Source: an uncultured Lachnospiraceae bacterium
GTDB taxonomy: Bacteria > Bacillota > Clostridia > Lachnospirales > Lachnospiraceae
Direction of reading: 5' to 3'
Assembly (NCBI GenBank): GCA_910587305.1
Contig: CAJUKV010000027.1
Location: 1 to 51,455, forward strand
DNA: 51,455 nucleotides
The notes under the pieces are model-generated. The model searched no databases and was not told where the DNA came from. It worked only from the letters and a program-made list of their open reading frames with translations. The translations under genes were made by a program, and so were the position numbers. This document shows positions 24,742 through 33,014 of the stretch, piece after piece (the stretch's first letter is position 1; the number at the start of each line of letters is the position of its first letter).

Positions 24742-25322
24742 TCAATTTTTTATCTGTCTTCCTTCATGATTCATGTGATATCCTTCTTTATAAATCAGCT
24801 CGGAAATCGGTACAAAAGTGTATCCCTCATTTTTCAGGGTGGCAATCAGCGTATCTAATGCCTGTGCCGTGTATTTTGCACCATTATGGCATAAAATAAT
24901 GCTCCCATTTCCCAGATGTTTGTGCTGGGTTACCGTTTTTATGATGGAATCTACACCATAATCTTTCCAGTCCAGAGAATCCACATCCCACTGAATAGTA
25001 TAATACCCACAATCCTTTGCCACATCTACCACCGCGTTGTCATAGTCCCCATAAGGCGGCCTGAACAAAAACATATCATATCCGGTCAGCTCCTGTACCT
25101 TCGTGTGTACCTTCATCAGTTCCTCTTTTTTTTCATCATCCGACAGCTGGCTCATGTTCTTGTGGTTTTCGCTGTGATTTCCCAAGTCGTGGCCTGCGGC
25201 AAGAATCGCCTTCACATCGTCCGGATAGCTTTCCACCCATCCCCCGGTCATAAAAAAGGTCACATGTACATCGTGCTTTCCTAAAATCTCAAGAATTTTT
25301 GCCGTGTCTTCGTTTCCCCAGG
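24742..25322 (-). pseudogene. C-terminal part of a split PdaB-like polysaccharide deacetylase
   Basis: Polysaccharide deacetylases of the PdaB type act outside the membrane on peptidoglycan or cortex during sporulation. On the minus strand the frame continues from WGNEDTAKILEILGKH through VTFFMTGGWVE, GHDLGNHSENH (zinc ligands), FRPPYGDYD, TIQWDVDSLDW and GSIILCHN, and ends in a normal stop. There is no start codon or ribosome site at its beginning: the frame simply begins at the recombination core (25316-25322). The missing front, with the catalytic Asp, is at 37129-37403 in the same direction. The two halves together give about 282 residues, a full family length. Confidence 0.92.
25316..25322. 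other. Attachment core, recombinase side
   Basis: CCCCAGG (TGGGG on the coding strand of the deacetylase) is repeated directly at 37129-37135. Ten bases inside lies GTTGATGGA (25333-25341), which occurs inverted nine bases inside the other end (37111-37119). Over 16 positions the two inner ends match at 13. Confidence 0.8.
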
Positions 25323-25350
25323 GGGATGTATGGTTGATGGATAGTTTTGA

Positions 25351-26949
25351 TTACGATACTTCCGGTTCTTCTGAAAATTTATAAACAATCCTGACCACAT
25401 TATTCTCATAAACATAAATCGCAGAAATCATTTCCGCCACGATTTCCCTGTCAAGATAACTTATCCGTTCACACGCAAGTAATTTTTCTATCCATGTGTT
25501 TGGTTCGGCCTTTTGTCCTTCTTTTTCCTTATGCAAAAGGTCAATCTTTAGCTGAACGGCAAGAATCTGATTTTCATATTTCCCCTTATATTTCAGATAA
25601 TCCTCCCTGGAGATAACACCATCGGAATAATCCTCGTAAGCCTGCTCTTTTTTCTTTGTCAGGCGGTCGATTTCCAATTGATATTCCGTCAGGCGGGCCG
25701 TTGAAAGATGCGGGTTTATCTTTTGTCTTTTTTGCTCTTCTTCCACCAGCTGTTTGATATCTTTTACGGACTTTATCAGGAGATTCAGGTCATCTAAAAG
25801 GATTTTGTTCAGCTCCCATTGCGTAATCTTATGTATGGTACAAATCTTTTTTCCATAGCGGTTATAGCTTCCGCAATGAAAGCAGGCAGTGCCCTTGCGG
25901 CTGACCTTCACCATGGCGCGCCCGCAATCGCCGCATTTTAAAAAGCCGGCGAACAGATGCATATTGCCGTCTAAGCCGGTCTGTCTGGCATTTCTTTTTA
26001 AAAGGTTCTGAACCTGCTCCCAGGTGAGCTTGTCGATTATGGGCCGGTGGGTGTTTTCAACCACAATCCATTGATCCCGCGGGAGGGAAACCGCATTTTT
26101 TTTACATACCTGCCGAAAGCTTTTATTCTGAACCATATTTCCGATGTACATTTCGTTTTGGAGGATTCGGCGCACTGTGGAATATGTCCAGTAAAAGGTT
26201 TCGGAAAGCTGATTGCCGTTATGATAATTCAGGCCGCATCTTTTTTTGTATTCGGCAGGGCAGGGAATGCCCTCATCATTCAGCCGTCTGGCTATGGTAT
26301 TTTGTCCACAGCCGTCCAAATACATGGAAAAAATGCGCCTTACAATCTCCGCGGCATATTCGTCCACCTCGAGCTTGTTGTGATCGCTCCCGGATTTTTT
26401 GTAGCCAAAGCAGGCGAAAGCGCCGATGAACTGTCCGTTGCTTTGTTTGGATTTGAAAGTGGAACGGACTTTTTGGGAGATGTCCCTTGGGTAAAATCCG
26501 TTGAACATATTTTTGATGTCCATCATCATGGCGCCGCCGGTGTCTATGTCGTAGTACTGCCGGTCAATTCCGTCGCTCACCGCGATAAACCGCACTTTTT
26601 TATCGGGAAAATATTCGTTGACATACTCCGAAACCTTCGGCATATTTCTGCCCAGCCTGGATAAGTCCTTGACAATGACGCATGCTACCTTTTTCGCTTC
26701 TATATCCTCCAGCATCCTTTGAAAGCCGGGTCTGGCAAAGCTGGTGCCCGTATAGCCGTCGTCAATATACACATCATACAGGTGCAAATCGCTCTGACTT
26801 TCCACAAACTTTGTGAGCAGCATACGCTGATTTGCCACGCTTAAGCTTTCGGCCTTATCGCCGTCCTCCCTGGAAAGCCGGATGTACAAGGCCGTATTTT
26901 GCTTTAATTTTTCTTTCTTCCCTTTGATCTTACCCGTCATATTCTCCAT
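25351..26949 (-). CDS. Large serine recombinase (SpoIVCA/TndX-like)
   Basis: A site-specific recombinase that cuts via a serine and integrates or excises the element. From the ATG at 26949 it has 532 residues: N-terminal catalytic domain (about 18-165; nucleophile Ser26 in YIRLSREDGD, LSRLGRN), recombinase domain (about 185-290), a zinc ribbon (about 355-385; CGDCGRAM and FHCGSY plus CTIH), a coiled coil (about 400-480) and a DUF4368-like end (EIVAEMISAIYVYE). The start is uncertain: 27003 is also open and 26940 possible. Its stop is only 28 bp from the attachment core. The family includes the enzymes excising skin elements from sigK. A 57-residue ORF overlaps its start. Confidence 0.94.
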   Translation of the reverse strand: MENMTGKIKGKKEKLKQNTALYIRLSREDGDKAESLSVANQRMLLTKFVESQSDLHLYDVYIDDGYTGTSFARPGFQRMLEDIEAKKVACVIVKDLSRLGRNMPKVSEYVNEYFPDKKVRFIAVSDGIDRQYYDIDTGGAMMMDIKNMFNGFYPRDISQKVRSTFKSKQSNGQFIGAFACFGYKKSGSDHNKLEVDEYAAEIVRRIFSMYLDGCGQNTIARRLNDEGIPCPAEYKKRCGLNYHNGNQLSETFYWTYSTVRRILQNEMYIGNMVQNKSFRQVCKKNAVSLPRDQWIVVENTHRPIIDKLTWEQVQNLLKRNARQTGLDGNMHLFAGFLKCGDCGRAMVKVSRKGTACFHCGSYNRYGKKICTIHKITQWELNKILLDDLNLLIKSVKDIKQLVEEEQKRQKINPHLSTARLTEYQLEIDRLTKKKEQAYEDYSDGVISREDYLKYKGKYENQILAVQLKIDLLHKEKEGQKAEPNTWIEKLLACERISYLDREIVAEMISAIYVYENNVVRIVYKFSEEPEVS

Positions 26950-27103
26950 GACTGCCTGCTTCACCTTCCTTGTGTCCCCATTGCTCGCTTTTTTCACAGG
27001 CATCTTTCATGTGATGACGGATAATACGTCTTAGCAGCTCTTCAGTATCGTAAAGGCATTGGTACTCTCTAACCACCGTATAATTCTCATTTGATTTGGT
27101 CAT
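26930..27103 (-). CDS. 57-residue ORF overlapping the recombinase start
   Basis: A short charged protein starting MTKSNENYTVVREYQCLYD and containing EELLRRIIRHHMKDACEK. It begins 12 nt after GGAG and ends inside the recombinase gene (overlap about 20 nt), so the two are likely co-translated. Small ORFs just upstream of large serine recombinases are common in clostridial elements and may modulate excision; I cannot assign a family. Its N-terminal extension to 27322 has no good start and is not used. Confidence 0.6.
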   Translation of the reverse strand: MTKSNENYTVVREYQCLYDTEELLRRIIRHHMKDACEKSEQWGHKEGEAGSHGEYDG

Positions 27104-27293
27104 TTTACGAACCATGCTCCTTTCATGGCCTGCGAATATATGGTAAACCTGAATCATATTCTTACAAAATACGCTGCTCGTGCGCATTCCTGGGCCGTGA
27201 ACAGTAACGGTAAACCACATTACAAATTCGTCAGGGAAAATTCTTTTTACTATGTATATGCAAATGGTTTCAGCCAAAATAACACTTGTCTGT

Positions 27294-28019
27294 TTAAATG
27301 GCGGTATTCCAGTATTCCTCATATTGCTTTATAAATGTCTCCCTGTATCCTGCCGTCACGGACAAAGAGCGGTTGTCTATTTCAACCTTGTTTTTTCTCA
27401 CGGACCTGATATATTTCATGTTTACAATACAGCTTTTGCTTATCCTCGCAAAACCCACGTACAGCCTTTCCATCTCCTTTTGAAGCTCGTCCATTTTTTG
27501 GTAATAATATGGAGGTACTCTCTCCAAATCTCCCACAATATAGATTTTTCTTGCCATTGAATGGAAATATTTGATTTTTCCTGTTTCCACGCCGTATTTC
27601 TTCCCCTTAAAAGAGAATGTCCAAATTTCCCTTCCGCTGATTCTTCTCACCCCATCCTCGAGGGCGCCGGCAAGCTGCCTCTCAAGCCCCGGTATATCCG
27701 CCGCATCTTTAGGAATAAACCGAAAAGGCTCTGCCTGGACCATATCCACATAATAATCATCGTAAGCTGAAATATAAATCATCAGCGACTTTGGATACAT
27801 GGTCTTTATGGTTTTTCCGAGCATCATTCCGTTTTTTTCCCCCAGCTTTATATCCATATAAACAATATCCGGCCTGTGCCCGCGGCAAAATTCCAGCAAC
27901 TCCTGCCAACTGTCAAAGCCTGTAACGGCTGCCTGATAAAAACCGGCATACTTTTCCAGCAGCAATACCATCAGCTTGAGGAATTCCTTGTTGTCGTCAC
28001 AAATTAAAATCTGATACAT
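27294..28019 (-). CDS. LytTR-family response regulator, copy 2
   Basis: A 241-residue regulator with a receiver domain (residues 1-125; acidic pair in CDDN, phospho-acceptor Asp56 in YMDIKLGEKNG, Lys in IPKDA) and a LytTR DNA-binding domain (about 140-241; KYFHSMARKIYIV, FARISKSCIVNMKYIRSV). It is a close paralogue of the gene immediately upstream (16-nt gap), from which it likely arose by tandem duplication. No histidine kinase is nearby. It is the gene preceding the recombinase group, so a role in controlling excision is possible but unproven. Confidence 0.92.
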   Translation of the reverse strand: MYQILICDDNKEFLKLMVLLLEKYAGFYQAAVTGFDSWQELLEFCRGHRPDIVYMDIKLGEKNGMMLGKTIKTMYPKSLMIYISAYDDYYVDMVQAEPFRFIPKDAADIPGLERQLAGALEDGVRRISGREIWTFSFKGKKYGVETGKIKYFHSMARKIYIVGDLERVPPYYYQKMDELQKEMERLYVGFARISKSCIVNMKYIRSVRKNKVEIDNRSLSVTAGYRETFIKQYEEYWNTAI

Positions 28020-28035
28020 TTCTATCCCCCACCTT

Positions 28036-28761
28036 TCAGGTATTAAGGCTCCAGTACTCCGCACACTTTTCAACAAACTTTTCCTGGTATTTGGCCGTTA
28101 CGGCAAGTACCTTATGCTCTATTTCAACCTTGCTTTTCCCCATAAACCGTATATATTTCATATTGATAATATACCTCTTGCTGATTCTGACAAAGTTTCC
28201 ATCTATCCGCTTAAGCTCCGTCTCAAGTTCATCCAGCCTGCCATAATAATAATCAGGCGCTTCTCCCAAATCCCCCGCAATATGTATGGTTCTTGCTATA
28301 GAATAAAAATACTTTATTTTTCCTAATTCTATGTGGTATTTTTTTCTGTCAAAGACGTAGCTCCAAGTTTCCCTTCCATTTATTCTTTTCATAGCCGCGT
28401 CAAGGGTATCTGCAATTTGTCTCTCCAGCTTTGGGATATCGGAAGCATCCTTGGAAATAAACCGAAAGGGTTCGGCCTGAACCATGTCCACATAATAATC
28501 GTCATAGGCCGAAATGTAGACGATCAGAGCCCTGGGATTCATTGCTTTTATCGCCTTTGCAAGGGACATTCCATTTTCCCTCCCCACTACAATATCCATG
28601 TAAATCAGATCAAGCTTGTTATTCCAGCAGTAAGCCAGCAAATCATGCCCGCCTTCGCATCCTATCACTGCAGCATCATAAGCGCCTGCATATTTTTCCA
28701 GCAGCAATACCATCAGTTTAAGAAATTCTCTGTTATCATCGCAAACCAAAATACGATACAT
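28036..28761 (-). CDS. LytTR-family response regulator, copy 1
   Basis: Same length (241) and architecture as copy 2: MYRILVCDDNREFLKLMVLL at the start, Asp56 in YMDIVVGRENG, FRFISKDASDI, then LytTR with KYFYSIARTIHIAG and FVRISKRYIINMKYIRF. The stretches around FLKLMVLLLEKYAG and AYDDYYVDMVQAEPFRFI are identical or nearly so in both copies, while the LytTR parts differ more, as if DNA targets had diverged. An ATG with a GGAGGTAT ribosome site opens it. No kinase partner is seen in the window. Confidence 0.92.
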   Translation of the reverse strand: MYRILVCDDNREFLKLMVLLLEKYAGAYDAAVIGCEGGHDLLAYCWNNKLDLIYMDIVVGRENGMSLAKAIKAMNPRALIVYISAYDDYYVDMVQAEPFRFISKDASDIPKLERQIADTLDAAMKRINGRETWSYVFDRKKYHIELGKIKYFYSIARTIHIAGDLGEAPDYYYGRLDELETELKRIDGNFVRISKRYIINMKYIRFMGKSKVEIEHKVLAVTAKYQEKFVEKCAEYWSLNT

Positions 28762-28804
28762 CTATACCTCCATGCCTTCAGCAGACGGTTAAAAAACTCT
28801 GTTT

Positions 28805-28969
28805 GTAACTATTCCTTCGGCTTCATAAGTTACCGAATCCGGCTGGTAAAAGTTCTCTTCGGCGAAAAGCCGCGGCCTCCGGTACGCCCTCCGGTCGTAT
28901 TTACTCTTGGCATAATATACGCTTTCTCACCGTCCCCACAGCAAATACGCAGCCTGGCCCAATAGTTAC
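28805..28969. repeat. Family 5 MITE-like repeat, copy A
   Basis: The ends GTAACTATTC and CAATAGTTAC are mirror images. Inside are CTTCGGCTTCATAAG, GAATCCGGCT, TTCTCTTCGGCGAA and CTCTTGGCATAAT, shared with copies at 29121 and 45399. The gap 28762-29348 contains no other gene. Confidence 0.7.
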
Positions 28970-29120
28970 CTCTGATTACATCAATTCATTATACCGTGGC
29001 GCCATAGTTCCACATTAGGTGTATTATGTAATATTCCTTCATTTTTGCAGAAACTAATTATTTATATACGATTGTCTATCCGACCGTCTTGCAAAAAGCA
29101 GTCTTTTATAAAAGAATTAG

Positions 29121-29320
29121 GTAATTATTCCGCCTTCGGCTTCATAGTTACGGAATCCGGCTATTAGAAGTTCGTCTTCGGCGAAGAGCCGGATTCTCTT
29201 GGCACAATTTACACTTTCCCGCGGTCTGCGCAGTAAATGCGCAGACCTGGCTGAATCAATGTCATTAAGTTAACGGCTGCGGACGCTATACTTAATGACA
29301 TTGCTGGCTGAATAGTTAGA
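29121..29320. repeat. Family 5 MITE-like repeat, copy B, with a nested family 6 insertion
   Basis: The ends are GTAATTATTC and GAATAGTTAG. A 47-bp hairpin (29257-29303, arms CAATGTCATTAAG and CTTAATGACATTG) sits inside and is flanked by a 10-bp direct repeat CTGGCTGAAT (29247-29256 and 29304-29313), as after a transposition. Another copy of the hairpin is at 43598-43647. Confidence 0.75.
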
Positions 29321-29348
29321 GAATTAACATATATTTTCGTGCGTTGTG

Positions 29349-29400
29349 TTGACAATTTACGAATTATGTGTTACTGTTTCCCTATAGAAAGGAGTAACAT
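29349..29400 (+). promoter_or_regulatory. Promoter and operator of the RelB/YoeB pair
   Basis: TTGACA (29349-29354), 17 bp, TACTGT (29372-29377). GTTAC at the -10 mirrors GTAAC just before the ATG, and AAAGGAG is the ribosome site. Mirrored sites at the promoter fit autoregulation by an antitoxin-toxin complex. Confidence 0.7.
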
Positions 29401-29658
29401 ATGGCTAATTTAAACATTCGTGTGGACGACACCTTAAAGCAGCAGGCGGAAATGATTTTTTCCGACCTTGGCATCAGCCTTTCGGCCGCCACTACCATGT
29501 TCTTAAAACAGGTGGTGCGCTACAACGGCATTCCCTTTGAGCTTCGCGCCGACCCCTTTTACTGCGCAGAAAATCAGACCCGGCTTTCCATCGCCAAAGA
29601 ACGCATGGAGCGAACCGGCGGCACAGTGCATGAACTAATTGAGGTGGAGCATGATTAA
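29401..29658 (+). CDS. RelB/DinJ family antitoxin
   Basis: An 85-residue antitoxin. The N-terminal ribbon-helix-helix reads ANLNIRVDDTLKQQAE and DLGISLSAATTMFLKQVV (residues 2-40), which binds DNA; the C-terminal half (LSIAKERMERTGGTVHELIEVE) should wrap the toxin. It directly precedes and overlaps (8 nt) a YoeB-type toxin, the usual order. As part of an integrated element it may stabilise the element in the population. Confidence 0.93.
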   Translation: MANLNIRVDDTLKQQAEMIFSDLGISLSAATTMFLKQVVRYNGIPFELRADPFYCAENQTRLSIAKERMERTGGTVHELIEVEHD

Positions 29659-29932
29659 GGCGTGGGACGACTTTGCCTGGGAAGATTATCTTTACTGGCA
29701 AAGGCAGGATAAAAAAACATTAAAGCGCATCAACCAATTGTTGCAGGACATTGACCGCAATGGCTATTTTGGTATCGGCAAGCCCGAACCTTTAAAAGGT
29801 AATCTCCAGGGCTATTGGAGCCGCCGGATAGACGACGTCAACCGCCTTGTCTACCGCATCATCGATAACCGGATTGAGATCCTGCAATGCCGTTCCCACT
29901 ACAGCAATCTCAGCAGTTATAGCGGCAGATAA
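29651..29932 (+). CDS. Txe/YoeB family mRNA interferase toxin
   Basis: A 93-residue ribosome-dependent endoribonuclease that cuts mRNA in the A site. It starts KAWDDFAWEDYLYWQ and keeps every key residue at YoeB positions: Glu46 (KPEPLKG), Arg59, Arg65 and His83-Tyr84 (CRSHYSNL). The size and C-terminal end are normal, so the toxin should be active. It overlaps the antitoxin gene and ends before a hairpin-T terminator at 30099. Confidence 0.94.
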   Translation: MIKAWDDFAWEDYLYWQRQDKKTLKRINQLLQDIDRNGYFGIGKPEPLKGNLQGYWSRRIDDVNRLVYRIIDNRIEILQCRSHYSNLSSYSGR

Positions 29933-30098
29933 ACGGCGGCGTTTTCTCCTTCGTCCAAACGTTACGATAAACGCCCAAAGGACGGCTGTTTGCAGGTGGG
30001 ACGACGGCCATATATATTCCTGCCGCATAGCGCTATGGGTATATAATACTTGAATTAATTCCGTCAAATCAATAATACCGGAAATGGTAAATTCCCTT

Positions 30099-30124
30099 AA
30101 AAGCCCTTTTTTCCCGGCTTTTTT
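30099..30124 (+). terminator. Terminator after the toxin gene
   Basis: AAAAGCC and GGCTTTTTT pair around a 10-nt loop, ending in six T. The stretch 29933-30098 holds no gene I can support. Confidence 0.5.
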
Positions 30125-30215
30125 ATTCATACTGACGGCCTTCATGTCAAAAAAATGCTGTTTGATGTAAAATATTCTTCTTCCTTTCCTGAAAATTTTG
30201 TCACAAATTTTTTCA

Positions 30216-30269
30216 TAAAAACAGGGCGGATAATTTGTGCTTTTTACCTCACAAATTTATCCGCCCTGT
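30216..30269 (-). terminator. Terminator of the sugar gene cluster
   Basis: On the minus strand ACAGGGCGGATAAATTTGTG pairs with CACAAATTATCCGCCCTGT (one bulge) and is followed by TTTTT. It is 47 bp after the acetyltransferase stop, the last gene of the cluster. Confidence 0.85.
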
Positions 30270-30315
30270 CTGAAAGCTGTCTGTTTATATACTTATTTCG
30301 TTACAGTTCCTTCTC

Positions 30316-30954
30316 CTACTCTATTACCGAATTGTCGGCCAGTATTTCCGGCCTATACTTCATACTATCGGCTTCGCCTATCTCCCTGATTACCCTGCAT
30401 GGAACCCCTGCGGCAAAACTGTTCGGTGGTATGTCCCTTGTCACCACGCTGCCCGCGCCAATCACGCAGTTATCCCCAATGGTCACGCCGGGACAGACCG
30501 TCACCGAAGCGCCAAACCAGCAGTTGCTGCCAATGTGTACGGGTTTTGCATAGCAGAGACGTTTTTTCTCGCCTTCCGCCGTCAGGATTTCCTGCCGCTC
30601 ATCCGCCCTCATGGGGTGAATCGGCGTTACGATTGTCACATTCGGCCCAAAATTGCAATTATCCCCAATGGTAACCTCCGCGTCGTCCTGAATGGTCAGA
30701 TTAAAATTGCCAAAGAAGTTTTTGCCGATTTTGGTGTGGGTACCATAGTGAAAGGCCACAGGGCCCTGTATGAATCCTCCCTCGCCAAATTCTCCAATCA
30801 TTTCCGAAAGGATTGCCGCACGTTTTTCGGTTTCATCCTCATAGGTCTTATTATAATCCACATTCAGATTATGCGTTTTCAGCTTCATCGCCTTTAATTC
30901 GGGGTCGGCCGGACAAAACAAAACGCCCGCTTTGATTTTTTCTTCTTCCCTCAT
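30316..30954 (-). CDS. Sugar O-acetyltransferase (hexapeptide repeat family)
   Basis: A 212-residue acetyltransferase of the LacA/Maa/NodL group: FGNFNLTIQDDAEVTIGDN, FGPNVTIVTPIHPM (catalytic His), IGSNCWFGASVTVCPGVTIG and AGVPCRVIREI. Only part of the sequence is shared with the enzyme at 14619, so they are distinct members. It starts 12 bp after the stop of the upstream TIM-barrel gene and is the last gene of the catabolic cluster. It may acetylate the sugar or a side product to protect it, a usual proposal for LacA. Confidence 0.9.
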   Translation of the reverse strand: MREEEKIKAGVLFCPADPELKAMKLKTHNLNVDYNKTYEDETEKRAAILSEMIGEFGEGGFIQGPVAFHYGTHTKIGKNFFGNFNLTIQDDAEVTIGDNCNFGPNVTIVTPIHPMRADERQEILTAEGEKKRLCYAKPVHIGSNCWFGASVTVCPGVTIGDNCVIGAGSVVTRDIPPNSFAAGVPCRVIREIGEADSMKYRPEILADNSVIE

Positions 30955-30966
30955 GACCGCATACTC

Positions 30967-31746
30967 CTACAAGAGTATCAGCTTTCGGATAAAATCAATG
31001 GTGTAATCCACGCCTTTATCTCCCAGCTCCCCTTTCCAGTTTGCGGAATGGGGCTCGATGCTCAGGCCTTCCCGATACCCTTTCGCATATAAGATAGCCA
31101 GAAATGCGCCCCAGTTGGTCATGTCCATCCCTGCCGGGGGATCGTCAAAACGCTTTCCGTCAATTGTGAGCGCTCCCTTGATATGAACGTGGATAAAACG
31201 CTCGCCCCAGTCCCTTGCCTCCTGCAGATAATCGCCGCCTGCATAGATACAATGGGAGGTATCGTATTTAATATATAAATCCTTCAAATATCCGTGGATT
31301 ACGGTAAATGCCATCGGGTCGCAGACGAAATTGTTCCATCTGCAATTATAAGTGGCGATTCTGACGCCCTTTTCCTTCCCATAAGCAATCAGCTTTTCAA
31401 AATATGAAATTGCCAGTCCGCAATTTTCATAATAAGAAAGCTCATCCACGTAGTTACAGCCCGTAATGTAAATGGTACAGCCTAACTTGTTCGCCGCGTC
31501 AATCAGTCTGCATTCCAGAGAAAGCTCATCCTCGCAAATACCGTCTTTGCTGATACGCCCACTTCCCCAGCGGCCGATTGCCCGAACAGGCAGCTCATAT
31601 TTCTCGCTGTATTCTTTCACCTCGTCCACATGCGCCAAAAATTCTTCCGCCCGGTCATTTACATCCAGCTCCACAAAGGAAAGTCCTTTTTCCTTCACCT
31701 TAATGAAATCTTCTTCCTTAATCCAGGAAATAATTCCAAGTGTCAT
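30967..31746 (-). CDS. Sugar phosphate isomerase/epimerase-like TIM barrel
   Basis: A 259-residue xylose-isomerase-like TIM barrel. The start is taken at MTLGIISWIKEED (31746), 6-7 nt after AGGAGG in a leader repeat. Of the four usual metal ligands, Asp in YDTSHC, His in VHIKG and Glu in SIEPHS are seen, but the first Glu is replaced in TYNCRWNNF by Asn residues, so the metal site may be altered. It lies between an oxidoreductase and an acetyltransferase gene in one direction. Likely an isomerase or epimerase of keto-sugars; the substrate is unknown. Confidence 0.85.
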   Translation of the reverse strand: MTLGIISWIKEEDFIKVKEKGLSFVELDVNDRAEEFLAHVDEVKEYSEKYELPVRAIGRWGSGRISKDGICEDELSLECRLIDAANKLGCTIYITGCNYVDELSYYENCGLAISYFEKLIAYGKEKGVRIATYNCRWNNFVCDPMAFTVIHGYLKDLYIKYDTSHCIYAGGDYLQEARDWGERFIHVHIKGALTIDGKRFDDPPAGMDMTNWGAFLAILYAKGYREGLSIEPHSANWKGELGDKGVDYTIDFIRKLILL

Positions 31747-31795
31747 TTTTACACCTCCTGCATATCGCAAGTCTTGCTTACAATACCTAAATTAT
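31747..31795 (-). repeat. Leader repeat family 2 before the TIM-barrel gene
   Basis: On the minus strand GTATTGTAAGCAAGACTTGC then GATATGCAGGAGGTGTAAAA ends at the ATG. It resembles the leaders of ecfA2 and of the DUF4430 gene, with the ribosome site in the same place. Confidence 0.7.
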
Positions 31796-32868
31796 TCGAA
31801 ATAGATGGTCTTTCCTGTCTTTGCGGATTCGTAGATTGCTTCCAGAATCTGTGTCACCACCATAGCCTGTTCCGGCAGTACGGTTAAAGGTTTTCCATCT
31901 ACAATCGCGTCATAAAATACCTTCTGTTCTTCATCCTCAGGTCTCTCGGCGTCGCCGTCATAAAAAGCAACCCCGGCAGCGTCCAAAGCCGGTTTCTCCA
32001 CGCACTGTCTGCCATACTGAACACGGTTGATGCGCAGTCCGTCTTTCATGTCCGCCCCTGCCTTTGTTCCGCACAAAGTTGTTTTTGCTTCGTCTACCTC
32101 AAGGCTGTTAAGCGCCCATGCAGCCTCAAGATGAATGGTTGCGCCGTTTTTCATCTTGATAAAACCAAATGCGGAATCTTCCACCGTAAAGATTTCCGGA
32201 TCCCAGTCGCCCCATGCATTTCCCGTATCCTTCTGATCCGCCAGTTTACGGAATACGGAGCCGGTTACGGACACCGGTTCGTAATTGTCCATCATCCACA
32301 GCGTCAAATCCAGCGCATGGGTTCCGATATCGATAAGGGGACCGCCGCCCTGCTTTTCCGCATCCAAAAATACGCCCCAGGTAGGAACCGCTCTTCTGCG
32401 GATTGCATGCGCCTTTGCATAATAAACCTCACCAAGATCTCCATTTACACATGCTTTTTTCAGATATTGGGAATCTCCCCTGTAGCGGTTCTGATAGCCA
32501 ATGGTCAGAATCTTTCCTGTTTCCTTTGCGGTCTTAACCATCTCCTGAGCCTCTGCATAAGTCTTTGCCATGGGTTTTTCACACAGAACATGTTTGCCCG
32601 CTTTCATTGCCGCAATGGCAATCGGCGCATGGGAGCTGTTGGGCGTAAGTACATACACCGCATCCAGATCTTCCTTAATCAGTTCCTGATAATCCGTATA
32701 AACACGGGCATCCGGTGTGCCGTAGTCTTCTTTCGCCTTCTGTGCGCGTTCCTCTATCAAATCGCAAAACGCCACAACGTTAAATTTTCCGACTCTCTTC
32801 ATAGCGGGCAGATGCTTATTGTTTGCAATACCGCCGCACCCTACAACGCCAACATTTAATACTTTCAT
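31792..32868 (-). CDS. Gfo/Idh/MocA family oxidoreductase, first
   Basis: A 358-residue NAD(P)-dependent sugar or inositol oxidoreductase. The Rossmann part shows VGVVGCGGIANNKHLPA (residues 6-22), LTPNSSHAPIAIAAMKAGKHVLCEKPMA with the conserved EKP, and the C-terminal part GGGPLIDIGTHALDL carries the Asp/His pair of the active site. The start at 32868 follows a GGAGGAAAAA site. Its stop lies 45 bp before the next TIM-barrel gene. With the second oxidoreductase and three TIM barrels it suggests oxidation of a sugar or glycoside to a keto form followed by isomerisation or cleavage. Confidence 0.94.
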   Translation of the reverse strand: MKVLNVGVVGCGGIANNKHLPAMKRVGKFNVVAFCDLIEERAQKAKEDYGTPDARVYTDYQELIKEDLDAVYVLTPNSSHAPIAIAAMKAGKHVLCEKPMAKTYAEAQEMVKTAKETGKILTIGYQNRYRGDSQYLKKACVNGDLGEVYYAKAHAIRRRAVPTWGVFLDAEKQGGGPLIDIGTHALDLTLWMMDNYEPVSVTGSVFRKLADQKDTGNAWGDWDPEIFTVEDSAFGFIKMKNGATIHLEAAWALNSLEVDEAKTTLCGTKAGADMKDGLRINRVQYGRQCVEKPALDAAGVAFYDGDAERPEDEEQKVFYDAIVDGKPLTVLPEQAMVVTQILEAIYESAKTGKTIYFE

Positions 32869-33014
32869 GATTTTTCCTCCTTCCGCCTTTCGGCGCATTC
32901 ATTTTTTATAACCTGACATAACTTAAATTATACACTTGTAACACTTCGGCCTTCGGCTTCACTGTTACACACATTTACTTTTCATTTCATACGCATAATT
33001 CGTGGGCCTTACCA

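Noticed and set aside
26047..26664. 205-codon plus-strand frame across the recombinase
   Set aside because: Shadow of the recombinase gene; no ribosome site and no domain.
29792..30145. 117-codon minus-strand frame over the toxin gene end
   Set aside because: It lies antisense to the YoeB-type gene, with low-complexity basic stretches and no family pattern.
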